DNA from: Dreissena polymorpha
Taxonomy: Eukaryota; Mollusca; Bivalvia; Myida; Dreissenidae
Direction: 5' to 3'
DNA length: 64,000 bases
Assembly (NCBI RefSeq): GCF_020536995.1
Contig: NC_068362.1
Span: 1,824,826 to 1,888,825 of the forward strand
Shown here: in pieces, positions 1-11,640 of the stretch
Layout of the letters: each line of letters starts with the position of its first letter
Position numbering within the stretch: position 1 is the first letter of the stretch
Notes under the pieces: model-generated
Seen by the model: only the letters and a program-made list of their open reading frames with translations
Databases searched by the model: none
What the model was told of the DNA's origin: nothing
Position numbers and translations under genes: made by a program

Positions 1-1490
1 TTATTTAGATTCAATCGAAACCTTAAACTTTGAAAACCATTTTATGCGAAGTTACCTTGTATTATTTGTTAAATTTATAAACGGGTGTACGTTTAATCAC
101 ATTGAACAATATATGTGATTGTTTACATATTGATACTTTTGTACTGTTTTTTATTAAGTTTTCACACTGCCGAGTCTTCGTCGTCGTGAACAAGATTCTT
201 TTGATTGGGTTTGGTTGACCATATAAGGCTGATTAAGACGCATTTAAACAGGCTTTAGTTTCAAACTCATATCTCGTTATGAGTCAGACAACATAATAGC
301 AAACCATTTCTCATACTTTCAGAAAATGTAACTGGCTACTGCAGTACACTTTCAAGGCAAGGTTTACATACAAATTGTTCGTATTTGATTAAGGATTATC
401 ATGTACTAGGTGCGGTTAACAATGTTTAGTTATCAAGGCCGCACCTGAATAAGATATAGATCTATCAATAATTGAAGACAATCCGAAAAAAACGTAAACT
501 ACTTTAATATCGAATACCAATAATAGAGCTTACTCATTAAACAGTAAATTGTAATGTCGATGTATCTTAGACAACCAATGTACGTCATATTATCATAAGA
601 GTGGATTTAATAATTGATCGATAGGCTCGATATATTTTAAGATACAAAATGTGAAGTGTGTTTTGTTATACAATACCAATATATAGTTTTAATTATATAA
701 TCAACCTCGGATGACATGCTTTTAGTTATTCGTTACGAAAATAAAAATAGGAAACACACAGCGGAATTTTTACGCCAGATGTTTTGAAAAAAATAGATGG
801 ATAAAAACATCTGTTATCCAATAGAAACGTATTTACAACACAAATGTCCTTGTTGCTTATTTAGGCGAATAGAATAGAAGCATCAGCAATTTTGATATCA
901 TTTATATCACTGATTATTGTCCATCAACACAAACCAACCTCAAAGCCGCATATCTGTTTTAATAAATTTATAGATAATAATAATCTGCATTTATTTACCC
1001 CACATTTATTTGCCTTTTGTAGGATGACTAAGTAAAGCCTTTATTAATTTATTTTTTTGTATCGTTAAATAACATTCGAAAGTTCAATCGTGTGTACAAA
1101 AAAGATAGTTATCACGGTAACTTTACAGACCAAAGTGTATGAATATTTCTGTAAAAACCCACAGGTCACACGTTTTTTTGCAACAGAGTATATTAGTTGA
1201 ATTGTGTTGATATGGTACAAGGACCTGGTTATCAGACATATTATCTACTTATTATTAGTTCCGGTCAATTAATTGTAACATTTGAATACAGTGACATTAT
1301 AAGCGTGTCAAGTCTGTGTACACTTCATTCATTAAACGCCTCCTCAAAATCTGTGGGGCGCGTAAACCACAGCCGCAGTAAAATATGTGTCAATGGGGGG
1401 CGTTACAAAATATTTAATGCGATGTTTGTGTTTCTACTCAGTTAATCTCCTCGATCTATACGTATCTCTAATTGATGGCGATGAATATGG
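1..1490. other. AT-rich stretch, no gene recognised
   Basis: AT-rich sequence with only short chance reading frames. I see no splice-bounded exon, repeat family or RNA gene that I can support. Confidence 0.5.
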
Positions 1491-1493
1491 CGC

Positions 1494-1690
1494 ACCAAAG
1501 GGGTTGAAACTTTAACTTCTGCTCGAGCAGAAAAAAATGCTGCTCGAGCAGCATTTAAATGCTGCTCGAGCAGCATATTGCTGCTCGAGCAGCAATTTAC
1601 TGGTCGAGCAGCATTTAAATGCTGCTCGAGCAGCAAAATTCCTGCTCGAGCAGCAATATGCTGCTCGAGCAGCATTTATTTTTAGAATAA
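1494..1690 (+). repeat. CTCGAG-palindrome array element, copy 1
   Basis: Eight consecutive short palindromes, most reading TGCTGCTCGAGCAGCA, are separated by 3-7 A/T-rich bases (about 1519-1674). The array is bounded by CCAAAGGGGTTGAAAC on the left and by CATTTATTTTTAGA on the right. A second copy in opposite orientation lies at 15998-16172 with the same two boundary sequences, so this is a dispersed element and not a simple satellite. One unit has CTGGTCGAG in place of CTGCTCGAG, a variant that is the majority form in the other copy. Short open frames across it (Leu-Leu-Glu-Gln-His-like) are by-products of the repeat. Confidence 0.85.
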
Positions 1691-2439
1691 GCCATTGAAC
1701 CCGTCAGCCAATCACATTTGAGCTTACAAACGGACGACATTAGCTATCTCTACGGAAACGAAATAGACCGGTGTAGCGTCAATATTGTCAGATCGTGAGA
1801 TCTGACGATTTTCACAGTACCCCCCCCCCTTGATATTGCTCCGATCAGTCGCCGTGAAAAATGTCAGATTGTTGAAAAATAATATTTAACGCATTGTTGT
1901 TTCAATTCAACTTAATTTCGCGTTTTAACAGCTTGCAGTTATTTTCGGACATCTTGTTTTCGGACGTTGAACCTAAACACATTGTTCACAACAAAGATAT
2001 CAAAACAGTAGTTCTAACACCATGCAAACATTTGAATTTTAAAACGATTTTCGTTTAAAACGTTATATATATCGATGATGTACATGCATTACGTTGTAAA
2101 GAAATATGGTAATGCCTAATTTACAGTCATGAGTGTTGCAGTCTTTTAATACAAAGATATAACATTGATTTAAGAAAATATTTTCAGATTATATATATTT
2201 TATATATATATTATTTCAGCTTAAAAAAGTTAAAAACTGATTATGATCAGTTCCAGAAATGTATAATCCCAATCGGTGTTTTTATCATTATTTTAGCCAA
2301 TTCACATGTACACTCAATTCAGGAAAACTATTGTATTATATTTCACACAATCATAGTTACCACTATCATCATTTATTTAATATGTCAATAAGCTCGATTG
2401 GTAATTGTCGGTTCGGCTCGGGTTATGCTTTAAAGTACC
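1691..2439. other. No gene recognised
   Basis: AT-rich, with a C run near 1820 and the palindrome GTCAGATCGTGAGATCTGAC near 1788. No supported gene. Confidence 0.4.
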
Positions 2440-3240
2440 CCGTGTACTCTTAAGTATACTTTAATGTACCCCGGGTGCGCTAAATATACTTAAACGTACC
2501 GTTGGTCTGTCTGCCAGTGCAGTCACTCACAAACTTTTCAGTGCTTTATCTCAGAAATTCAATATAAGTTTTCAACATGAAACTTTATGGGTGTATAAAT
2601 ATAGCAGAGGAGAGGTGCCATGCACAAGAAACATAACCCGTCGCTTTCTGAAATAAGAGTTATTGCGCTTTGTTGTTTTGTATGATGTAACTAGGGCTAT
2701 ATCTCAGATACTATACAAGATTTTAACATGAAACTTCATGGGTGTATAATTATCAATGCACGAGAACCATAACCGTATACTTTCTTACATAACGGTTATT
2801 GCCCTTTCTTGTTATTGTTATTTTCTGATGTAACTTTTCAGGGCTATATCTCATTTATAGAACCATGCATAAGAACCACAACCCTTCACTTTCTTAAATA
2901 AGAGTTATTGCCCTTTGTTGTTTTTGTATGATGTAACTTTTCAGGGCTTTATCTCAGAAACTATAAATACAAGATTTCAACATGAAATTTCATGGGTGGA
3001 TAATTGTCAATGAGAATAAGTGCCATGCACAAGAAACATAACCCTAGTACATATGAACATGTCTGATGTTACTTTACAGGACTATATCACAGATACTATA
3101 CACGATTTAAAGATGAAATTTAATGGATGTTAAGATATCAATAAGGAGAGGTGTCATGCACAAAATCTATGACCCTACACTTTCTTAAATAAGAGTTTTT
3201 GCCAATTGTTTTTTTATGTTGTTACTTTTAAATAAGTGAG
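2440..3240. repeat. Degenerate tandem repeat array
   Basis: About five diverged units of 110-150 bp recur, each holding a core like GGGCTATATCTCAGA, then CATGAAACTTCATGGGTG, GTGCCATGCACAAGAA and AAATAAGAGTTATTGCCC. The left edge contains GGTCTGTCTGCC, which is the reverse complement of the GACAGAC tracts near the 3' ends of other repeats here. It is therefore probably a minus-strand member of the same general class. Not coding. Confidence 0.7.
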
Positions 3241-4640
3241 ATAAGGGTACAACCCTTCAAATAAACTTTTCTGTTAGTTCTGCACCCGTCAATAATCAAA
3301 ATTTATTTGGCGGGGGATATCAATTTAACGAATTTGCTTGTTATTAGTCTAAACGTTGAAATAGACTTGACACAACAGACTCATAATTCATCAGTATTAT
3401 GTTAGCATATCTTTAGTCGGTTACTGAACTAGGGCAAATAAAGTTGAAGTTTATCAGGTGGTCTAAAAGTCCTCACCGCCTAGCAGATAAGTCTACAAAA
3501 TATTTTAAAACCGGTTCATGAACATGAAATGATAAGTCATTTACGCCATCGGGATTATTTATTTTAAGTCAATATTTTTTTGAAATCTTAAGGCGAGTGA
3601 AAAATACACCACTACATAATTAAATATCTAGGTCAATTGTGATTCTGTCAAGCAATGCTTATCATATCAATTATTATCTCCAGAGTTATTCTTTTTTTCT
3701 TGCACTTATCATAATCTAACCATCTGCATTATTTTTGCAAATCAGGTTGTTTTGCAATCTGAGCACCACAATCATCAATATTTTTGTGTGGATATAAAGA
3801 TGTTATAAAAATTTAGGATTATAAAACCTTAAGTTTTATTGTGCTGTACTTGTTTAGGAGATGTGTAATACCAACTGGCTACTTCTGTTTTCAGAACTAA
3901 AAGGCACATAAGGATTTTATTAATATTTTGTTGAGTTCTCAGATTAATCGAGCCCAAAGCACTTCCTGCTACAAAAATATATTTTCGAGCAACAACACAT
4001 ATTGATAATATCCATTTTTGCAGGTCTTTACAGTGGAGTGATTGAGTCGCACAGATATGTTTTCCGCACTCCATGAATCAGAAGTCTGCGTCTCACGACT
4101 AGTCTCGATAAACTGAATCATGGGCCTGTCGCAACATTGTGGGATGCTTTTTCATGACCAAACAGTCTGGAAATAAAGTAAAAGTCATTCATACTTAACT
4201 TAAAAAACAACAACATTTGTTTGCAATAAGAAAAGCATATATTCACTAGATTAAGTGTTCACAAAAAAAACTATTTCTGAAAATAAAATTGCAGGAACGA
4301 TAGTTTGACAGTGAAAAGTATTCATGTTTTATGCATCATAAATATACACTCACATTAAGACACTGAAAAACAACTTTTCATACAAAATAATATAATGGAG
4401 CAAAGAGAATGCTTTTTTTCATTATATGACACATTAATAAATAAAACTATGAGTAATCTTCTTATTTAACCTTTTTTCAGGGTTATTTGACAAAAGTGGG
4501 ACTCTATAATACAGTTTGATCCTCAGGTTATGATATTACATATGAAATATCATGTCCTTTATAAATTAAAAGACAAGGGCTGTTTGTAAAACATGCATGC
4601 CCCCCTATATGGGCTATAAGTTGTAGTAGCAGCCATTGTG
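3241..4640. other. AT-rich stretch, no gene recognised
   Basis: Reading frames are short and isolated. No supported coding, RNA or repeat feature apart from general AT-richness. Confidence 0.4.
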
Positions 4641-4655
4641 TGAATACGTTTTTTT

Positions 4656-4699
4656 GTCACGGTGGTGGTGGTGGTGGTGGTGGCGGTGGCAGTGGTGGT

Positions 4700-4788
<89 letters not shown>

Positions 4789-4802
4789 AAGTAGTAGTAG
4801 TA

Positions 4803-4866
<64 letters not shown>

Positions 4867-4920
4867 CAATAGTAGAAGTAGTAGCAGCAGCAGCAGCAGC
4901 AGTAGCAGTAGTAGTAGTAT
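4656..4920. repeat. Compound trinucleotide microsatellite
   Basis: A (GGT)n block runs into a long (AGT)n/(TAG)n block interrupted by GAA, then (CAG)n. The poly-Ser, poly-Thr, poly-Leu and poly-Val frames on both strands are consequences of the trinucleotide period. Confidence 0.95.
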
Positions 4921-4967
4921 GCATTACAAAAATGCAGTTAGTCTTACATTTGGTAAAATTTTAATAT

Positions 4968-5276
4968 ATTACAAGGGAGGCAAATGCTGTAACAAAAAGA
5001 ACATGGAAAAACGGTAGTTGTTTCCCTTGTTTGAACCATGCTAATTCCTTAAAATCCCTATTTCCAGTAACTGTGACCTTCACCTGTGACCTTGACCTTT
5101 GACCTAGTGACCTCAAAATCAATAGGGGTCATCTGCTAGTCACGATCAATGTACCTATGAAATTTCATGATCCTAGGCCGAAGCGTTCTTGAGTTATCAT
5201 CCGGAAACCACCTGGTGGACGGACCGACCGACATGAGCAAAGCAATATACCCCCTCTTCTTCGAAGGGGGGACTAA
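4968..5276 (+). repeat. Non-autonomous hairpin-ended repeat, family 1
   Basis: Starts near ACAAGGGAGG, contains TGACCTTGACCTTTGACC and AATAGGGGTCAT, then a GACGGACCGACCGAC tract, and ends in the hairpin CCCCCTCTTCTTCGAAGGGGG followed by ACTAAAAA. A related copy with tandem internal units is at 48710-49265. Confidence 0.75.
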
Positions 5277-5385
5277 AAATGCAAGGCTCTAAAAACCAAT
5301 GCACCAACAGAAAGGTACGATGATTATATTCTACATTCTCCCATTATTTTGTTGAATAAAAGTTAATGCAGATCTTTACTAAGCA

Positions 5386-6560
5386 AACTAGAGCTTTGTC
5401 ACAGACGTGACAAATACCCCCGCGTGCCGCATTGACACAGACTATTTTGCATGCTGTCTTCACAAAACAATAGAATCAAATTTATGGCGATTTTTAAGAA
5501 TGATAATGCCATTATCATTTATGGCCATTTCGACCTTTGAACTCTTGAATTCTTTAGCATGACATGCAGTCCAAATTTATGGCCATTTTTTTACTTTTGA
5601 ACTCCAAGTGTGACCTAGGCCTTGGAGTTATCGACATAATTCTTTCGCATGACACAAAAGTCATAGTCCAATGACTGTGAACAAATGTACCATGTATTTT
5701 TTAAATCTCACAATAAATGACATAGTTATGGCCCGGAAAAGATCATTTATGGCCAATTTTGACCTTTGAACTCACAGTGTGACCTTGACGTTGCAGATAT
5801 AGTCGTATTTTTTTTGTGCGACACACCGTCCAATAATGGTGAACAAATGTGCCAAATGATTTTAAAATCTCACAATGAATGACATAGTTATGGCCTTGAC
5901 AAGCTCATTTATGGCCTTTTTTTACCTTTAAACTCAAAGTGTGACCTTGAACTTGGAGTTATAGACGTAATTCTTTCGCGCGACACGCCGTCCAATGATG
6001 GTGAAAAAGTGTGCCAAATGATTTAAAAATCTCACAATGAATGATATAGTTATTGCCCAGACAAGCTCATTTATGGCCATTTTTAATCTTTGAACTCAAA
6101 GTGTGACCTTGACCTTCGAGATACTGAAGTAATTCTTTCGCGCGACACACCGTCCCATGATGGTGAACAAATTTGCCAAATGATTTTAAAATCTCACAAT
6201 AAATGATAAAGTTATGGCCCGGACAAGCATTTAACCCTTGAACTCCAAGTGTGACCTTGATCTTGGAGATATTGACGTACTTTTTTCACGCAACCCACTG
6301 TTCAATGATGGTGAACAAATGTACCAAATTATTTTAAAATCTAGCGATAAATGACAGTTATGGTCCGGACAAACTTTCGGTTTAAAACACACTCAGTGAC
6401 CCCGTGACCTAGTTTTTGACCCAGCATGACCCATATTCAAACTTGGCCTAAACATCATCAAGATACAACTTGTGACCAAGTTTGGTGAAGATCGGATGAA
6501 ATTTTGGGACAGACCGACAGACCGACCGACAGTACGACAAAGTGACTCCTATATAAAAAT
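5386..6560 (+). repeat. Hairpin-started repeat with tandem core, family 2
   Basis: Begins ACTAGAGC followed by the perfect 8-bp-stem hairpin TTTGTCACAGACGTGACAAA (5395-5414) and TACCCCCGCG. The core is five to six diverged units of roughly 130-170 bp, each with GACCTTTGAACTC, GTGTGACCTTGA, CGCGACACACCGTCC and AAATCTCACAATGAATGA. It ends in a GACAGACCGACC tract; no terminal hairpin is evident. The 5' end recurs at 55785. Confidence 0.8.
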
Positions 6561-6769
6561 ATATTTAGCTAATTTATTACCATCAATGCAAACACTCCAC
6601 AGCTGTTTCCATGGCGCTGTTTGTTGCAAGGTGGCGCTTTGAACTCTGAACTGAATTTTTCCAAGCCATCTTTCACAATTTGCGCTCGTTGACACATGAA
6701 CTGGCTGCAACAAATATTTTGTTGGTAAAAATCAACAAAAATCATGTGCCTATATACTTATGCCGTACT

Positions 6770-6895
6770 TAATCTATCCCAAATTGTTTTGGTAATCAGT
6801 TTTCAAACATTTATATATATGTGAATCTATTTTAATCCATCCCAAATTGTTTTGGCAATCAGTTTTCAAACATTTATATATATGTGAATCTATTA
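6770..6895. repeat. Two-unit tandem duplication
   Basis: A unit of about 64 bp containing CCCAAATTGTTTTGG and CATTTATATATATGTG occurs twice in tandem with only a few differences. Confidence 0.85.
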
Positions 6896-7319
6896 ACACA
6901 TTATTTGAAACACATAAGTGTGAGAGAAAGGACACAATAATAATACAAGAATGAACTAAGACAGCAAGCTTAAATTTATATATAGTCTATCATTTTTAAA
7001 GTGTTGGTGGTCATTACAAGTTAATACTTAAGATAAAGATCCAAATGTAGAAAACAAATAAGATTTACAAAGTTTTTTGAATATCTTGTTTGGTATATTG
7101 CCTGATGAATGATAACTGAACTGGCCAAAAAAGCTCCCTAAATGTGACCTTTGATCTCTTGTTAACGCATGCGCTGCAGCTTCTCTACATGGAGAACATA
7201 TGTGGTAAGCTATATTAAAAATGGCATATTCAATTATCGAATCACAGTTTGGATAAGATCAGAGACACACATAAAATGCACATACACCAACTGCTACTGT
7301 GACTGCTATATCAAGCAGG

Positions 7320-8397
7320 TAAGACAAAAAATGAATTACAGCTTTGAACCTTACCAGAACAAATCGAACAAGGCCTTGTTGTAAACCGAATTTGGTAGCC
7401 ATAGTCCGAATGGTTTTCAACAAGAAGATTTCAAAAATTTTCACAAAATAGGCGCTTTATAAGCGTTTATTCAACCCGGGGCAGGGTCAAAGTTGACCCC
7501 AGAGGCATAATTTGAACAAACTTGGTAGAGGACTATAAGATGTCACTTCATACCAAATTTTGTAGCCCTAGGCCCAATGGTTATGTATAAGAATGATTTT
7601 AAAAGTTTACCCTAAGTTTATAAGCATATGTTCAATTTTGTGACCCCCGGTGAAATTTCAAAATTTGACCCCAGGGGCATAATTTGTATAAACTAAGAAG
7701 AGAAATAATACATGTCAATACATACCAAATTTGGTAGCACTATGCCATACAGTTATGGACAAGTAGATTTGTTCAGTTTTCACAAAATAGGCCTCATATA
7801 AGCATATGTTCAAATTTATGACCCTCAGGGCAGGGTCAAACTTGACCCCAGAGGCATAATTTGAACAAACTTGGTAGAGGACTATAAGATGTCACTACAT
7901 ACCAAATTTGGTAGCCCTAGGCCCAATGGTTATGGACAAAAAGATATGTAAAGTTTTCACAAAATAGACCCTATATAAGCATATGTTAAATTTTGTGACC
8001 CCCGGGGCAGTTTCAAATTTGACCCCAGGGGCATAATTTGAACAAATTTGGTAGAGGACTATTAGATGTCTCTACATACCAAATTTGATAGCAATATGCC
8101 CAATGGTTATGGATGAGAAGATTTTGAAAGATTTCACAAAATAGGCCTTATATAAGCCTATGTTCAATTTTGTTACCCCAGAGCAGGGTCAAATTTGACC
8201 CCAGGCGCATAATTTGAACAAATTTGAAAGAGGTTCACCCAAGGAACATTACTGAGAAATTTCATCAGAATTGATCAGTAGTTTAGGAGAAGAAGATGTT
8301 TAAAGGAAAAGTTAATGCACGGACGGACGGACGCAAGCATGACGGACACAGAACCATGACATAAGCCCCGCTGGCCTTTGGCCAGTGGAGCTAAAAA
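7320..8397 (+). repeat. Hairpin-ended repeat with tandem core, family 3
   Basis: About five units of about 170 bp share TTTGACCCCAGGGGCATAAT, GGTAGAGGACTA, CATACCAAATTTGGTAG and TTCACAAAATAGGCC. They are followed by GACGGACGGACG and a terminal hairpin at 8368-8388 with arms CTGGCC and GGCCAG around TTT, then GAGCTAAAA. No coding capacity. Confidence 0.8.
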
Positions 8398-8790
8398 TCA
8401 ATTAAGGAAGGGAGGGAGCACCCCTCCCTAACCCAACCATAAAGGCCCCTGGGCATCTGAAATATGATCACAAGCAATAATAATCATATAATAATGATAA
8501 AACCCGGTCACCACTGTCGATAAATTGGAAATTGTTATGATTGTGAGATATAATGTAAACATTCGCATACAGATCAATCTTTTTTCTTCAAGCCCAACAC
8601 AAAATAACAATGCAAAATTAAAGTTATAAAGGTTTTCAATGGGTACAAATAGGGTATTTATCTGGACATTGGAAACGTTGAAATACATGAAAATATCATC
8701 AAACAACTTAAATGTATTTCATTGTTAAAATAAGTTTTTCTTGATTTTTCTCCAAACTTTACACAAATATGGGTGATTTCAAATATATTA

Positions 8791-9682
8791 AACTAGAAAT
8801 GGCGCGGCAGAGGCCGACGTGTATCCCCACGCCGCATGTTTGACCCAGGGGTGCCCCAGGGTTGGTAATGGGCTATGCATAGTTGAGATTGAACGTATTG
8901 TCATAAGAGAAGTTCGGTATCAATTAGATGTAAATCGGTGTAGAAATGAAGAAATTATAGTAAAAGGCAATTTTGGGTGGGCGTGACCTATGTGGGCGGG
9001 GTGCCCCAGGGTTGGTAATGGGGCCATGCATAGTTGAGATTAACCATACTGTCATAAGAGAGGTTCAGTATCAATTTGAAGTGAATCGGTGTAGAAATGA
9101 AGAATTTATAGTAAAAGGCACTTTTGGGTGGGCGTGGTCTATGTGGGCGTGGCCAATGTGGGCGGGGCACCCCAGGGTTGGTAAATGGGCCATGCATAGT
9201 TGAGATTATCCGTATTGCCATAAGAGAGGTTCAGTATCAATTTGAAAACATTCGGTGTAGTCTCCGGTGCACTCAAAATGTGCAGCTCCATGAGATACAC
9301 ATGCATGCCAAATATCAAGTTGCTATCTTGAATATTGCAAAAGTTATGACCAAGGTTAAAGTTTTGGGACACACACACACACACACACATACAATGACAG
9401 ACAGGCCAAAAACAATATACCCCCGATCTTTCGATCCGGGGGCAAAAAAATGAGTAAAAATCTCTGACCCGGCCCCCCCTCAACCCACATAACTTTTGAC
9501 CCAGGGGTCAAATCAAAATTCCAAATAGTGCAGGGTCACACATATGCTCATAGCTACCATGTGTGTAAGTCTCAAGGTTCTAGTGCTTATAGTGTAGGAG
9601 GAGAAAGTGGCCAGGACGGACAGACTGACGGACGGAAGACGGACCATAACTGTCGAAAAACTCCGAAAAGCGTGGGGATAAT
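8791..9682 (+). repeat. Hairpin-ended repeat, family 4, copy a (with insertion)
   Basis: Starts AACTAGAAATGGCGCGGC. TATCCCCACGC (8822-8832) is complementary to GCGTGGGGATA at the 3' end (9670-9680). The core has three diverged units of about 150 bp with CCCAGGGTTGGTAATGG and CATGCATAGTTGAGATT. A GACGGACAGACTGACGG tract precedes the 3' end. A tail of another family is inserted at 9262-9447. Related copies are at 42270-44083 and 46376-46908. Confidence 0.8.
9262..9447 (+). repeat. Family 5 tail nested in family 4
   Basis: Matches the 3' half of the repeats at 41032 and 53405 (ACTCAAAATGTGCAGCTCC, ACATGCATGCCAAATATC). It then has an (AC)n tract, GACAGACAGG and the hairpin CCCCCGATCTTTCGATCCGGG. 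The family 4 sequence resumes right after it with GAGTAAAAATCTCTGACC. Confidence 0.75.
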
Positions 9683-9689
9683 GAAGCCT

Positions 9690-10850
9690 AAATGAAAAAT
9701 TTTCTCAAATTTTAGATGTTAAGTTATGGCAACAGTTTTGTTTGTATTGCATAGGGAAAGGGTTCAAGTTTTTTAAATGAGTAGGGCCATTCTGTCAGAT
9801 TTAATCACTTTTTCACAACAAAAGATGTTAACCAAATGTTTTGATTTTTTTTATAAATGTACATGTCTTTTGCACTTAATAAAATCCCATTAAAACATGT
9901 TATCAATATTTTGTGTGTTTTGTCAACATGCAGTATGTTTTTAAGCAAAATTTAAATACAAAATCAGAAGTGTTCTAAAAAAAATATGGAAAAAATTGAA
10001 ATTTTCATGTTTTTTAACACATATTTTTCAAAATTATACTCTTAAAAGTTTTTTTCCTGGCCTCAAAGCAGTGTATCTTAAAGTAAAAACTCAGATTTAT
10101 CAAAATTTAGGATGGCCTTCAAATATATGTGAAGTTTCTTTTTTATTATATAAGAAAATCTGCAAAATCTAGCTTTTGCCAAAACTGTATACTATTTTCA
10201 AACATTTGTACACTTGGAACACTTACATGACTTTTGTAAACAAGTTAAATAAGCAAACCATTCAACATATATAAATACTTTTTAAATTTTTATTACATTT
10301 GACTATACAAATTAATGTTTCCCCAAATAATGTTCTGTGCTAGAAGGTCCGTTTGATGATTTAAGGTTGATGTTTAGAGATTTAAGGTTATTTGTACTTG
10401 ACAACTTTAGTTTTCATTTATTCTAAGAAATACCCAAACAGTCAGTAATATAGAATACAAATTAAATTGGCATAAAATATTCTTATAAAATTATAAGATA
10501 AGTTACAGGGAACTTGAATTGTTTGCTAAAAGGATCTAGCATGATTTTAGGCCAAATCTGTACACTTGGGACATTTTCAAAATGGATGAAAATCTGAAGA
10601 AAAATAGCATAACTTTTATATGTATTTCATTTGAGGTATTTTTGTGGCCCTTAGTATGTTTATAACCGATGGGATATCAGAGGCATAAGGAATCTCCATA
10701 ATTATGCAGTGTGTCATAGATCTGTATTTCCCATAAAAAACACACATATATTTCACAAATTGTAGATACATTTGACCTGGTTTTCAATATATTTCACATA
10801 GTTGTATATATTTGACTTTGATTTCATAATTTATCTTGTTCTATGTAATA
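9690..10850. other. AT-rich stretch with a recurrent short motif
   Basis: No gene recognised. It holds the first occurrences of a recurrent motif close to GTACACTTGGGACA (near 10208 and 10559), which returns three times in 12.3-12.9 kb. Confidence 0.45.
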
Positions 10851-11640
10851 AAGATCTATTTGACATTGCTCTCTATATGCTGGAGATCTATATGCTGGGC
10901 ATCGTTCTCTATACAAATGGATAGCATACCGTGTTCTCTAAATATCAAATGATGTTCTCTACATAGTACACATTGTTCTCTATGGCATTGACCTTGATCT
11001 TTAAATATAAGACATTATTCCTCTTCAATATGTTGGAATTTGATATCTATATATAAGACATTGCTCTCTATACTTGAAGTTGATCTAATATTGTGTTCTC
11101 TATATATTGGACGCTTTTCTATAAATATTGAACATGGTTCTGTATACAAAATACATGTTTATATTTTTTTATAATATTTGACCTCGTTTTCTATAATATG
11201 TGTCTTGTTCTGATAAAAATGGGCTAAATTCATGTGCGTAAAGTGTCGTCCCAGATTACCTGTGCAGTCCGCACCGGCTTATCAGGGACGACACTTTCGG
11301 CCGAAACTTGATTTTCGGTAAGAAGGGACTTCCTTCAAACTAAAAATACCATTAAAGCGGAAAGTCTCGTCCCTGATTAGCCTGTGCAGTCTGCACAGGC
11401 TAATCAGGGACGAGACTTTCCGCACATGAATTAAGCCCAGTTTTCTCAGAACAAGACACATATAATTCACTGTTCTATATATGAGACCTTGCTCTCTATA
11501 TATTAAACATTATATTCTCTATATATTGGACCTTGTTCTTTATAAATTAGACCTTGTTCTTTTTATACTTTATTCATTTAACACGATGTCCTCTTACTTG
11601 ACCTTCCTCTGTAATACAATATATCCTCTATATATTTTGG
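10850..11640. repeat. Cryptic short-period repeat region
   Basis: Degenerate units of roughly 25-35 bp built on TTGTTCTCTATATA with GACC or GGACC between them run through this region on both sides of the MITE at 11189-11465. Too diverged for a fixed period. Confidence 0.6.
11189..11465. mobile_element. MITE with long terminal inverted repeats and two internal palindromes
   Basis: The ends match as inverted repeats: TATGTGTCTTGTTCTGA, a short A run, then TGGGCTAAATTCATGTGCG on the left, and its near reverse complement on the right. Inside are two long palindromes: an imperfect one around GTGTCGTCCCAGATTA and a near-perfect one of about 30-bp arms beginning GGAAAGTCTCGTCCCTGATT around TGCAGTCTGCA. 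No coding capacity. From memory this family is common in bivalves; the superfamily is not clear, though a TA duplication is possible. Confidence 0.85.

Noticed and set aside
1518-1676. CRISPR array
   Set aside because: Units are 16-bp perfect palindromes with spacers of only 3-7 A/T bases, in an animal genome, with no cas genes and with a second inverted copy sharing boundary sequences.
4559-5017. Long Ser-, Thr- and Leu-rich reading frames
   Set aside because: They are frames through a trinucleotide microsatellite and have no non-repetitive coding part.
8973-9483. Overlapping frames of 76-114 residues on both strands (Gly/Trp- or Pro/His-rich)
   Set aside because: They are translations of tandem family 4 and family 5 repeat units, open by chance and mirrored on the opposite strand.
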